A DNA stretch of 64,000 nt from Loripinus fragilis (Eukaryota; Mollusca; Bivalvia; Lucinida; Lucinidae): the NCBI GenBank assembly GCA_964019695.1, contig OZ026516.1, forward strand, positions 97,340,368-97,404,367, written 5' to 3'. Made by a program: the position numbers and the translations under genes. Positions 46,966-56,949 of the stretch are shown piece after piece (position 1 is the first letter of the stretch; every line of letters begins with the position of its first letter). The notes beneath the pieces are model-generated. The model searched no databases. It was not told the DNA's origin and saw only the letters and a program-made list of their open reading frames with translations.

Positions 46966-47109
46966 ATATTTAATCAGGTGTTTGATCCCATGACACTGAC
47001 ATGCTGTTTCTGCTTTTGAAGAATGCTAAGGATTCAAGTTTGGCTGAGTCAAGTTGTTTGACGCTGGCACTGGCCACACATACAAAGAAAATTAAGTCTT
47101 TTGATGGCT

Positions 47110-48575
47110 TAAGAGGAGGATCACACGAAATGCTTATAAGTGATGTTTGTCACAATTACCAATTTTAAAAAGTAATCTTAATTAATGTAACACATATAAC
47201 ACCATAGGAAGATGTATATTTGTTAAAAAATCTTTTCTTATGTATCAAAGGTATTCAGCATGCAAACTACATGAATAATTCAAATAAATAGATAGTTTTA
47301 TGTCTTCTTTCTGTTTCTCATCAGACTTTCAATTCATTTATTCTTAAATTGATATGGTAACATACGTATCATACCATTACAGGCTAACCCCCTAGTTAAT
47401 AGAGTGCAAACATCTCTTATTTGATGCAGCTTGAATTGTTCTTTAAGGTAGGATATGTCTGCACAATTCCCAAAGGGGTGGAGAGGAACAGGGTTGTACT
47501 CAGTTTGCAGTCCTAATACAATGCCATGATTCTACTGGTTGTGATGAAATGGGTGATTATTTTGCAATAGAAGCAGACACAGTGATAGACATTGTGAGGG
47601 TGACTTGAGTAAAGATTGTTTTTGAATAATTTTATCTAATAGGAATATTTATTAAATTGTGTCATTTAAATGAGAACTATTATTTTCTATCTATATGTCT
47701 ATATATTTTAATATTATAGGCATTAGGAAATATGTGATTACAAAGGTTATATATAACATAGGTAACACAATTCCAAGGGCTTGTTATCAGCAATGACTGT
47801 AATTACTAAGACTAAGGCTCCAGAGGCTAGAGATTAATAGGAAAACATGTGAAAAACGGTATTTTTCTGAAATATCATCTCTTACTTCCAAGAAAATTTC
47901 CTGGCTCATTCATTATGCCATGTAACATACGTTACATACTTTAATAAGTGCTCTGATCCTGATGTCAAACTTGCAAATGTATGATTCTTTATTGCATTAG
48001 CAAGACAGTGCCAAAAATGTAAGATATCCACGAGCGTCAAATATTTTCATATATTTTTCTTCAATAATAGATACCAAAATTGGATACTTAAAATTTGGGG
48101 TAGGGTTGTTTGATAGCTCATATAAAACAATGTATTTGAGATAGAAAAGCAAACATTGTTTTTTCTATTAGTCAAATAAGTACTTTAGTAAACTAAGATT
48201 AAAAACACTTGTAAAAATGCACAAATCGTCTGTAAAATGAATGATGTTAGTCACGATTTCAACTTTCAAAGGTAAATTTAATCTATGTAACGCATATAAC
48301 ACCATTGAAGGCTGTAATTTTGTTTAAAATGTTGCTTTTATGTAGCTTAGGCATCCAGCTTGCAAACTACATGAGAAATTTGAATAATTAGATGGTTTAA
48401 TGTCTTTTTTCTGTAGCTCAAACTTTCAGTTTGATTTTTTCCTTAGTTTGTTGCAGTAACATATGTAACAGGCTGTCAGAGACTAACGCCCGGAGCACAG
48501 AGTGCAAACATCTCTTAAAAGATGCGGCTTGAAATTTTCTTCAAGATAGGATATGTCTGCAAAATTCCCTAGGGG
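47110..48575 (-). repeat. Foldback element, right inverted units
   Basis: An inner unit at 47480-47110 and an outer unit at 48575-47900 carry the same landmarks on the minus strand. Palindromes: GTAACATACGTATC (47357), GTAACATACGTTAC (47922), GTAACATATGTAAC (48456). Confidence 0.73.
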
Positions 48576-49044
48576 GGGGGGCATGACCTTTTTTAGCTCG
48601 AAGTCTACTGGGAATATACCACTGTGTTTTTGTACATCTACGCTCTTACGATAATCTACGCTAAAAGTAGTTGCTATGCATGTCCGCTCTTGCTTCAGGC
48701 GTGAAAATGAAATTAAGTGGAAGTAAACGGTCTATTTATATACAATAATTTACTCGAGATTTTCATTATTATGGTCATTCATTCTACATAATGATAAAGG
48801 TATTTTTTATGATAAGATGTGGTGTGTTACCATTTATTGATTAATCATGTTTAAAACCAAACAAACGCATGTTTGCACTTATATGTAGGTCGCGAATAAA
48901 AAAAGGTAAGATTGGGTAACGTCACAATTTAATTTTTTATGCAAATTTCTTATCCAATAAAAGACCAACCAATATATTTTTTTAGATAAATAGGGCTTAA
49001 GTTGCGTTTGACTCGACTTCGTCGAGAAAACAGTTGAATATAAT

Positions 49045-49640
49045 ATGGATATCGTGCGGCAGTCTGCATGTCTGGTACGGTTTATAGCTAATTGAACGAC
49101 GATGTGTCAAGCCTCAGACTCAATGATGCCCCGGACGTAAAACTGTTGGTGCCTGATGCTTGTCTTTGGCTGGGCCCACCGTGTCCCAACTTGAGGTTTT
49201 CTTTAGCCCTGACTATATGTGAGTCGTGAGCCATTTTCTTTGTTTCGCCATAGGTGTATAATTTGATTAGATCGTTTCTCCGTGATGATATTGCAAACCA
49301 CCGGGCGAGCTGAACACATTTTGTATTTTCACAACATCAGCCACCCTCTCCCTAGTGTCTAATGCTGCTGTCCGGTCTACGCTCTGTTATTGTTGTTGTT
49401 GATTCGTTGTTAATTAATGCTCTGATTGTGGTATCTGTATTTGTTCCACGTTTTGCTGTGCATTGCTTTGTGTCATATCTAACTATGCAATCATCGTGAT
49501 GGTAAAGAGGGAGCTGGTTGCTCTATTTTGTTTGTCTTTCCTGATGTCTTATAACAGTTATTGTTTTGTGGATCTTTCTCACGATGCCATAGAATGGTCT
49601 GCTGTGTGTGATTGTAGTAATTCCTGATCATACTGACTTT
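49045..49640 (+). mobile_element. LINE 3' end, longest tail (includes end of ORF)
   Basis: Begins with decayed coding sequence (GTGCGGCAGTCTGCATGTCT, RQSAC block; GTCAAGCCTCAGACTCAATG). It passes through GGCTGGGCCCACCGTG and the usual tail, ending at TTCCTGATCATACTGACT. With the 14-kb copy it ties the tail to the LINE ORF. Confidence 0.78.
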
Positions 49641-50374
49641 CTGTTTTGATTCCAAAGGCCTTTTTCACCATGGCTTGGGAATTCATTATTGAGTGTATTT
49701 CGGCAAATGAACTGGCCGACAAAAGTGCAGGTGGATAGGTGTCACACTGTATGATAAGAATAACACTGCAAGTTTGTGGTCAAAACGAATAGAAATCACA
49801 CTTGTTTTAGTCATTTGATGATTGCATAATTGTTGCACTACACATCTGCTATGTATGAATGAAATGTTTAGCACGAAGCTAATTTTAATTTGTTTTGTTT
49901 TATCCATAGGGAAAAAAGTATCGATCGACATGTGTTTATATTACTTACCAGCTTGTTGAAAATGTGTAAGCTTACATAGAAGAAAAAGAAAGACAGTTAT
50001 TTCAACATTCAAATAAACACCTAAGAAACAAAATGACACAGTATTTACCATAAATTGCTCTCTGTTCAAATCATCCTTACAGAAACTCAGGTGAATCATT
50101 AATGACCGAGATGTATACATCAGTCTTTGAGCTTTCACCAAGAACATGTACTGACAATAATGTGATTCCTGTCAAGTTGCTCCTGAAAACTTTGTTCAGG
50201 CTTTCACGAAAAACTGAATCATGTGAATGACAACCCTGGAAAGATTAGCAACCGACAGAGTTCATGCGCGATCTAGAAAGTTTTGTCAGAGAGTGTCCAG
50301 CTTTGACAACGTTTTTTTTAATTAATGAGGGGAGGCAGGATTCAAATACTACTATAAGCGGTCCATCATTTACC

Positions 50375-50430
50375 CACCAACGAAACGCCATTAAAATGGC
50401 GTTTCGCTAGCGTGTTGAAGATGGCCCAAC
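50375..50430. repeat. GGCGTTTCGC hairpin, copy 2
   Basis: ACCAACGAAACGCCATT pairs with AATGGCGTTTCGCTAG; followed by GATGGCCC as in the 59.5-kb copy (ATAGTGGCCC). Confidence 0.78.
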
Positions 50431-50439
50431 ATTGAATGC

Positions 50440-50550
50440 TGGCCTGGTAGCCTTGTGATTTTTCAGAGGATACGGACAAGTATTACAAAGAAACCCCTAT
50501 AATTTTTCTATATTTTTGTGATTTTTCAGGGGATCCGCGCATAGAGATGC
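50440..50550. repeat. Short repeat ending in GGATCCGCGCAT
   Basis: TAGCCTTGTGATTTTTCAGA and GGGGATCCGCGCATAG. Relatives: 13337-13390, 30050-30165 and 42243-42290, each ending at GGATCCGC(G/C)CATG or close. Confidence 0.6.
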
Positions 50551-50628
50551 ACCCTCTCCCTCTCTCTTATTGTAGATCAGAAATCAGAAAACACATATTT
50601 ACAGATATTTTATCTATGTAACATGCTA

Positions 50629-50804
50629 TTAGACTGGCTCCAGTCCTAAAAACAATTTTTCATCAATGTGTCATATCATTTACTTGTAGCCAGTCTTACT
50701 CTGATGGCTCTGTCTTAAAACAGAGCCATCAGAGTAAGACTGGCTACAAGTATATGATATGACACATTGATGAAAAATTGTTTTAAGGACTGGAACCAGT
50801 CTAA
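50629..50804. repeat. Near-perfect 88-bp-arm hairpin
   Basis: Arms 50629-50713 and 50720-50804 are complementary with only a few mismatches (for example GGCTCC against GGAACC) around a loop near CTTAAAA. The minus-strand ORF over it is a shadow. Confidence 0.87.
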
Positions 50805-51578
50805 CATGCTATCAGTGTTTAATACCTGATGTTGCATTAAAGTGGTTGTTAAAATGACAATAATGCCATATTGATCAAAAGGCATTTGTTCCGGGATCAT
50901 TTCAGAGTATTTCAATAATAACATTTGTGAACAAATAGACAGAAAGGTTGAACAATCGAAACTAAAGCCCGTTTAATACTAGATACACACATGGCATAAT
51001 ACGTTGATTTCCTGTAAATCAAGTTTGTTCTATGTTAGTGACAGTGATACAATACTTTATTTACAAAGGTTTCTAACAATTCAGTGGCATGGAAAATATA
51101 GAACAAACCGGAAATAGGCGCCAAGTCAAAGTAATGTGTGGGTTTTGTGAGAAGGATAAGCTCAATCCAATTAGCACAACTACACAGACTATATAAGACC
51201 CTGTATTTTTCTGTATATTGAGTGTGTATGTATCATACATCTAGGCAGTGAATAATGATATAATGACACTGACCAGATTGCGAGGACTATACGATATTTA
51301 AAATTGGTATGAAATTTTATTATATACCTATAAATGATACGACGTTTGAACTGGCTGTTTTCTGGAAATCTCATACAGAAAGCCAGAGGTCAACGTCGGC
51401 TACCTGCTTTTGAGGCGACCTGAAGTAAAGTAAATTCCAAGCATGGAACCAGAGATGGAAACATGATGACGTAACGTCACGTAATATGACGTGACGAAAC
51501 ATAAAGGCAAACGTTCCCGCATTTTTTTTGGATTAAAGACCAAAACAATTTATACAATCAAAATGTCCGAAAAGGACT

Positions 51579-52082
51579 ATGACTAGCACAGCTTTGGACA
51601 GTTTATCAGATCAGGATAAATTCTATGATTTGCCATTATCAAGTGAAGGGGTATTTGGTCCAGGTTTCGCTACACTTCTCAAAGACAGGAAAGAGCAAAA
51701 GAAACTTGTGGGCAATTTGCTTGACATACCAGATCTTAAAAAGAACTATAAACGCAAATTTTCGTCCAAGGACAGGCACTCTTCAATCAAAAAACAATAT
51801 GTGCCTATAGCTACAGTGTCAAGCGCTAGATCGTCGTCATCGGTTACTAGAGAGCCTTCAGAACCTCTTGTAGATGATTTTCAGATTCCAAAACGTGATT
51901 GTTTGGGCACATCCCAGGTCAAAGATAGAGGCAGATTGTCCCATCAAGTGGAAGAACAGATGGTCAGTCCAGACGTCCCTCAGATAGAGGACAGATGGCG
52001 GGTCCAACTAAGCAATGACAAGGTAAGAATTATTACGAAGTTTCCAGAAATACCTGTGGGGGGGTCGTTTATCTCTTCATGA
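51579..52082 (+). pseudogene. DIRS-like ORF, N-terminal (gag/linker) part, 167 codons
   Basis: ATG at 51579. The product is Ser/Lys-rich and low in hydrophobics, and ends in a G-run (52059-52065) followed by a frame break. Just beyond, in another frame, comes MNDWKIITNAKWVLEIIQKG, the usual entry to the RT domain in this family. The upstream ORF therefore probably once ran into RT and was broken by slippage in the G-run. Confidence 0.6.
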
Positions 52083-53586
52083 ACGACTGGAAGATAATTA
52101 CAAACGCCAAATGGGTATTAGAAATTATTCAGAAGGGTTACAAGTTAGAATTTCTGACGAAAATGGCATTCAGAGGGATCAAACACACTCGTGTCCCACC
52201 AGATCAAAATGGAGCTTTTAAGTTTAGAAATCGAAAGTCTTTTAAAAGAAAATGCAAAAGCCTGTTTCTACAGCACTTTATTTCTAGTTGCCAAAAAAAT
52301 CACGGGAAATAAGACCAGTTATAAATTCACGTCCCCTTAACAAGTATTTAAGGAAACTTCACTTCAAAATGGAAACTCTGTACAATGTTCTGGATCTAGT
52401 TCAGACAGGAGATTGGGGATTGACTCTGGACTTAAAAGACGCATATTTTCATATAAAGGTGTTAAAAACACCGAAAGTATCTGAGGTTTTGTTACCAAAA
52501 CCAGGTGTATCAATTCAGAGTACTTTGTTTTGGTTCAACTGTCAGTCCGAGGGTTTTTGCAAAAGTAGTAGCAGTCGTCACAACAGATTTACATCGCCAA
52601 TACGTAAGATTGTACCTAGACGATTTGTTGGCAGTAAATCAGTTATGACAGATGCTATTACAAAACAGATATGTGATCCTCAATCTCCTGTTTCATCTGG
52701 TTTTCATTGTAAACAAAGACAAGCCAAACTTAGTACCCAATCAGAAATTGACATATAAAGGGGGTCTATTTCATTTAAACACTGGTCTTGTCTATCCAAC
52801 AGAAACAAAAGTAAAAAAATTGAAGAAAGCAATAAAAATGATATGAAAAGGGCAGAGAACTGCAAGACAGTTTCTTGTTCTTCTCGGCCAGATTGCATCA
52901 TGTCTACAACTCATTCCAAAGGCCAGACTATTCATGAGGCCCATTCAGTTACATTTACAAGAACATTGGAGCCCAGCCAGAATGAATATGTCTGTAAAAA
53001 TTCCATAGACTCAACATTTATGGTTACATCTGAATTGGTAGTTACAGGATCAGAACATTTTGTAGGGTTAGTGTTTTCAACCTAGGTCTTATCCATTTAC
53101 ACTGACCACAGATGCAAGTCTTTGGGGGTAGGGCGCTCACCTCAATGGTTATTTAGTGCAAGGCTGTTGGTTGAAGCTTCAAAGTCTGAGACATGTGAAC
53201 TTGTTAGAATTGGAGACGGTGTTTTTAGCAGTGAAACATTTCCTTCCATTTCTGAAGAATCAAAATGTTTTTTTCAGAACCGACAATACAACAGTTATGC
53301 ATTACATCAACAAACAAGGGGGTACAAGGTCTCGCCTTTTATGAGCTGGGATTCGTGGAACTTGGTTTTGAAGAACAATATCCAGATCAAAGCTGCACAT
53401 ATAATCGGCAAACAGAATTATTTGGCAGACCTTTTGTCTCGCAAGGAGATCAGGAGTGGGGAATGGGTCCTACAGAGCTCAGTCATGAACAGTCTGTTTA
53501 CTCTTTGGAGACAGCCTATTATAGATCTTTTTGCAACTCAGGAGAACAAGAAAGCCATGCTGTTTTGTTCATGGATTCCGTCTTAA
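52079..53586 (+). pseudogene. DIRS-like reverse transcriptase-RNase H, multiple frameshifts
   Basis: RT blocks: REIRPVINSRPLNKYL and LDLKDAYFHIKV (first Asp) at 52.3-52.46 kb; YVRLYLDDLLA (catalytic Asp pair as LDD) at 52.6 kb in another frame. RNase H blocks: TLTTDASLWG at 53.1 kb, VNLLELETVFLAVKHF at 53.2 kb, FFRTDNTTVMHYINKQGG at 53.27 kb, and IIGKQNYLADLLSRKEI with IIDLFATQENK at 53.4-53.55 kb. At least four frame changes and several stops are present. The small ORFs seen here in other frames are fragments or shadows of this gene. Confidence 0.82.
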
Positions 53587-54058
53587 CATGCATTTGCAAT
53601 GGATGCCCTATCAGTTGCATGGGAGAACATGTATGCATATGTATTCCCTCTGATTCAACTTATTTACAGAGTACTTTGTCACATGAAACAGTAACAGTGT
53701 ACTGTAAGACTAATAGCGCCTTGTTGGCCTCGTCAGCAGTGGTTCCTAATTTTTCTCAGTCTGCTGATAGCAAATCCTGTTAGACTTCCTTGCAGTCCGG
53801 ATCTTCTGTCTCAGAGTCAGGGGAGGTGTTACACACCGAACCAGACATGTTGAACTTGATGGCATGGATGTTGTCGATAGACACTTGTCAACAAGACAGT
53901 AATTGTCCGCGTCATGGCAGAAGGGTACAAAGAGAGACTAAGACTGTAAGTTCAGACAATTTGTTGGTTGGTGTGATTCACAAAAATTTGATCCGTTGTC
54001 GCCATCTCTCGTAGACTGTGCTCATTTTGTGACCTTTTTGTTTGAGAAAGGTTAAAAA

Positions 54059-54834
54059 TACAAGACAATTACAGGATATAGATCCATGCTGTCTTCTATT
54101 TTACCTAGAGTAGAAGGTTTTGCAATAAGGCAACACCAACATATCATTAGACTTTTGAAGGTTTTGAAGGGTATTTTTAATGACAGACCACCACTTAAAA
54201 AGTTAGTTCCAGAATGGGATCTTTGTCTCGTTTTAGGTTGCCTGGGGAAGTCTCCATTTGAGCCATTGAAAGATGCATCTTTGAAACATGTGACATGAAA
54301 GACGTTCTTTCTGGTGGCAATAACGACGTTCCGTAGGTGTAGTGACCTACAATCTTTCCAGCTAGGGGAAGAAACTTTAGATGTACAGAAGAAAGGAGAC
54401 ACTTTCATCAGAACAGGTATGGCTAAACAAGATAGGCCAAGTCATGTTAGTAGTAACATTTTTGTACCAGCTTTTTCTAAAGATAAGTTGCTAGACCCTA
54501 AAAAGCGTTAACTTATTATATGAGACGTACTGAAAATTTCAGAAATGCTGATAGATTAAAAATGTGTATTTCTGTAAATAAACCTCATAAACCAGTTTCT
54601 TGTAAAACTATATCCAGATGTATAACAGATATCATCAAATTCTGTTACAGGACGGAAGGCAAGCCTCCAGGTAGTGTGCATGGTCACCAGACCTGTTCAT
54701 ATGGACCTTCTTGGGCACGTTTCAAAGGAACATCTTCCATGGACATAATGGAGGCAGCTGATACGTCAAGGGAGACGACATTTGTAAAAACCTACTTGAA
54801 GGATGTACGTCGGGCTAGTGTACTGGAGGTGTAA
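54059..54834 (+). pseudogene. DIRS-like tyrosine recombinase, frameshifted and missing a catalytic Arg
   Basis: Pieces in three frames: ITGYRSMLSSILPR at 54.07 kb, FLVAITTFRRCSDLQSF (box I Arg) at 54.3-54.36 kb, and NKPHKPVSCKTISRC at 54.58-54.64 kb. Then come GHQTCSYGPSWARFKG and TFVKTYLKDV (putative catalytic Tyr) at 54.67-54.81 kb. The second box should be HxxR; here it reads HQTC, so Arg has been replaced by Cys. With the frameshifts, this copy is dead. Confidence 0.78.
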
Positions 54835-55175
54835 GATAACACTGAGCTATTTTCCAATCTGCGAGTTGCATATAGATTTTGGGACTGTGAAATCAGTGAT
54901 TTTATGGATAATTCATGTACGGTGTTTGTACATAGGGGTCAACTATGATGTACATATGGAAAATTATTGGTGAACTCTGGTGAAATCACAAGATGTACAG
55001 TTGGTGATGGAAATCTGTGTACAGACTGGTGGAGATGAAGTAGCATTTCAGAAGATCTACTTCTACAAAACCGTTATGTACATAAGTATATTTATTTTTG
55101 TTAGATTTTAAATATGCCTCCACTTTTTCTTTACTTTCTCTTTTTCAAGATTACTGCTTGGTAATCTGGTTATTA

Positions 55176-55531
55176 TCAATAGTATAGTGTAATGTAGGTT
55201 GTTTACGTAATAAAATTGGAAAATTTGATCCAGAGGATATCAAATTAAAGTTTTATTAGTAAATGTATGCCTACATTACACTATAGTTTCCCTACCCGCT
55301 TCCCAGGCATATTTTAGTTGGGTGACATGTAGTCACCAGAAAAGTGATTTGGCTTGAGTGAGCACGCGGGTAGTGACGTCACGCGAAGAAATCGATTTCA
55401 CTCAGTGAACTTCGAAAGTAGTGCGAGTTGAGGTACCTGGAAGGGAATAATCAATAGTATAGTGTAATGTAGGTACACAATTACCTATAAAACTTTAATT
55501 TAATATCCTCTGGATCAAATTTTCCAATTTT
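55176..55531. repeat. DIRS-like terminal block: 74-bp inverted repeat plus direct repeat
   Basis: Arms at 55212-55285 and 55458-55531 are inverted copies (about 85-90% by eye) around a 172-bp spacer; core AGAGGATAT-AAATTAAAG against its complement. The motif TCAATAGTATAGTGTAATGT also occurs as direct copies at 55176 and 55451. This mix of inverted and direct pieces fits the complex termini (inverted terminal repeats with an internal complementary region) of DIRS-type elements, which lack simple LTRs. The spacer contains TGACGTCA. Confidence 0.65.
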
Positions 55532-55699
55532 CAGCCTGTTGCAGAGATTTCATATTTAATACATTTGAAATAGGTAGGTACTTTTAAACCAATAAAAGCG
55601 CTGCAGGCATGCAACATACCCCGCCATGAAGTATTTTTATTACAAAGACAATTCATACATCAATGGTCATATTTATGAAAAATATATTATGAAAAATTA

Positions 55700-56830
55700 A
55701 ATGATCTTATATGCAAAATTTCATCATACTTTCAAATCAATGCCCGAAACTCTGTAGTTTTTGACAAAATTAAACGATTTGCAATCCCATAACACTCCTT
55801 CCTAATATCAACTCTCATGCAATGTTTGAATTAAATTATGCTCAAGATAGAGCACCGTACCAATTTTAAACATAAAAAAAGGCAATAACTCTGTGCATAT
55901 TTGACAAAGTTTAGCCATCTGTGAAGCTAAACCACTCCTCCCCAATGTCAACCTATATACAAAAATAGTGAGTATGATCAGGAAATACCACAATCACAAA
56001 CCACAGACAACCCCATGGCACCGCGAGGAAGAGCCACTCAACCATCACGAGACACCAGGAAGACAAATTAAGCAAAGCAACCAGCTCTCTCTTCACCATC
56101 AAGATGATTGCAATACTAGAATGGACATAGAGTAACGTACAATAAAACATAGAATAATTACAGACTCCCACAATGGGAGTAACAATAAACAAAAAGTCAT
56201 CAACAACAGAACCACCGCCTTAGAACGGACAGCAGCCTGAGCCAATGTGGGGAGGGGGACTTTAATGCATTTTACTGGTACCAAATCTTCGCCCTAGATT
56301 CTGCTGTTGTTGAAGTACAAAAAATGCTCAGCTCGCATGTATGTCTTCTAATTAATGCAATGTATCATCATGGAGAAACTCTCTAATCCAATCAACACAC
56401 CATGATGAAGCAAAGAAAAGGGCTCATGACTCACAGATAGTCAGAGCTTAAGAAAACCTCAAGTTGAGCCACGGTGGGTTTGATGAGAATTGGCTGAAAA
56501 ATAACTAAGATAGAGCACAAAAACACTACACTTTTCAACATAAAACAAGGGCAATAACTCTGTGCTAGTTCGACGAAATTTACCCATCTACAATCCCAAA
56601 CTACTCCTGCCCAATATCTACTTAAATATAAAGCTTGAAGAGAATCGGCCTAAAATGCGCAAGATAAAATAGGGAAACCAATTTTCAATATACATTAAGG
56701 GCAATAACTCTTAGCTTATCAGAAGAAATTTACCCAACTACAATTCCAAACCACTCCACCACAATATCAACTCTTATGTAAAGTTTGAAGAGAATCAGTT
56801 GAAAAAATACTCAAAAAAGAGTGTATACCA
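55700..56830. repeat. Tandem repeat, about 150-bp unit (GGCAATAACTC)
   Basis: Unit landmarks GGCAATAACTCTGTGC (55881, 56551, 56702), TTTACCCATCTACAATCC, CCACTCCTCCCCAATATCAA, AAAGTTTGAAGAGAATCGGC and AAGATAGAGCAC recur about every 150 bp once the LINE tail (55966-56478) is removed. Four partial to full units. Such units are common in bivalve genomes (recalled). Confidence 0.78.
55966..56478 (-). mobile_element. LINE 3' tail inserted in a tandem-repeat unit
   Basis: Starts at AGTGAGTATGATCAGGAAAT and ends at TTGAGCCACGGTGGG. It splits one unit of the roughly 150-bp tandem repeat (see 55700-56830) between a CTATATACAAA stretch and GTTTGATGAGAATTGG. Confidence 0.8.
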
Positions 56831-56949
56831 TAATAACCCGCATTTTTAAGTGGTTGGATATAGTAATTAAGTCAGGACCATCTCCAATAACATCTACTAT
56901 AGTGGGGATGTTGATAAATAATTGATAAATCAAAACGAATAACATCACA

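Larger units (their letters stand above)
43590..48575. mobile_element. Foldback-like 5-kb element with arms built of repeated units
   Basis: The left end reads C-run-CTAGGGAATTTTGCAGACAT (43590-43625). The right end is its inverse, ATGTCTGCAAAATTCCCTAG with a G-run (48550-48575). Arms pair over at least 500 bp (43600-44130 with 48570-48050, about 70-75% by eye). Further direct units lie inside the left half (starting about 44335 and 44695), and an inverted unit lies in the right half (47480-47110). Each unit carries the same landmarks: GGAATT-TGCAGACA, TGTTTGCACT, CGTTAGTCTGTAA, a GTTACATATGTTAC-type palindrome, then GCTAC--AAAGACATTAAA and ATGCGTTACAT. No transposase was seen and no target duplication is clear. 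Confidence 0.75.
51579..55531 (+). mobile_element. Second DIRS-like retrotransposon, frameshifted, with terminal inverted-repeat block
   Basis: Order on the plus strand: gag/linker (51.58-52.08 kb), RT (52.08-52.75 kb), RNase H (53.0-53.6 kb), tyrosine recombinase (54.06-54.83 kb), then a terminal block of direct and inverted repeats (55.18-55.53 kb). It differs in sequence from the minus-strand element at 32.6-37.3 kb and looks like a separate DIRS lineage. Every ORF is broken by indels. No left-hand terminal repeat matching the right end was found upstream of 51.58 kb. Confidence 0.85.

Noticed and set aside
43590..48575. CRISPR array or satellite
   Set aside because: Repeats are hundreds of bases long, diverged and in inverted halves; the genome is eukaryotic.
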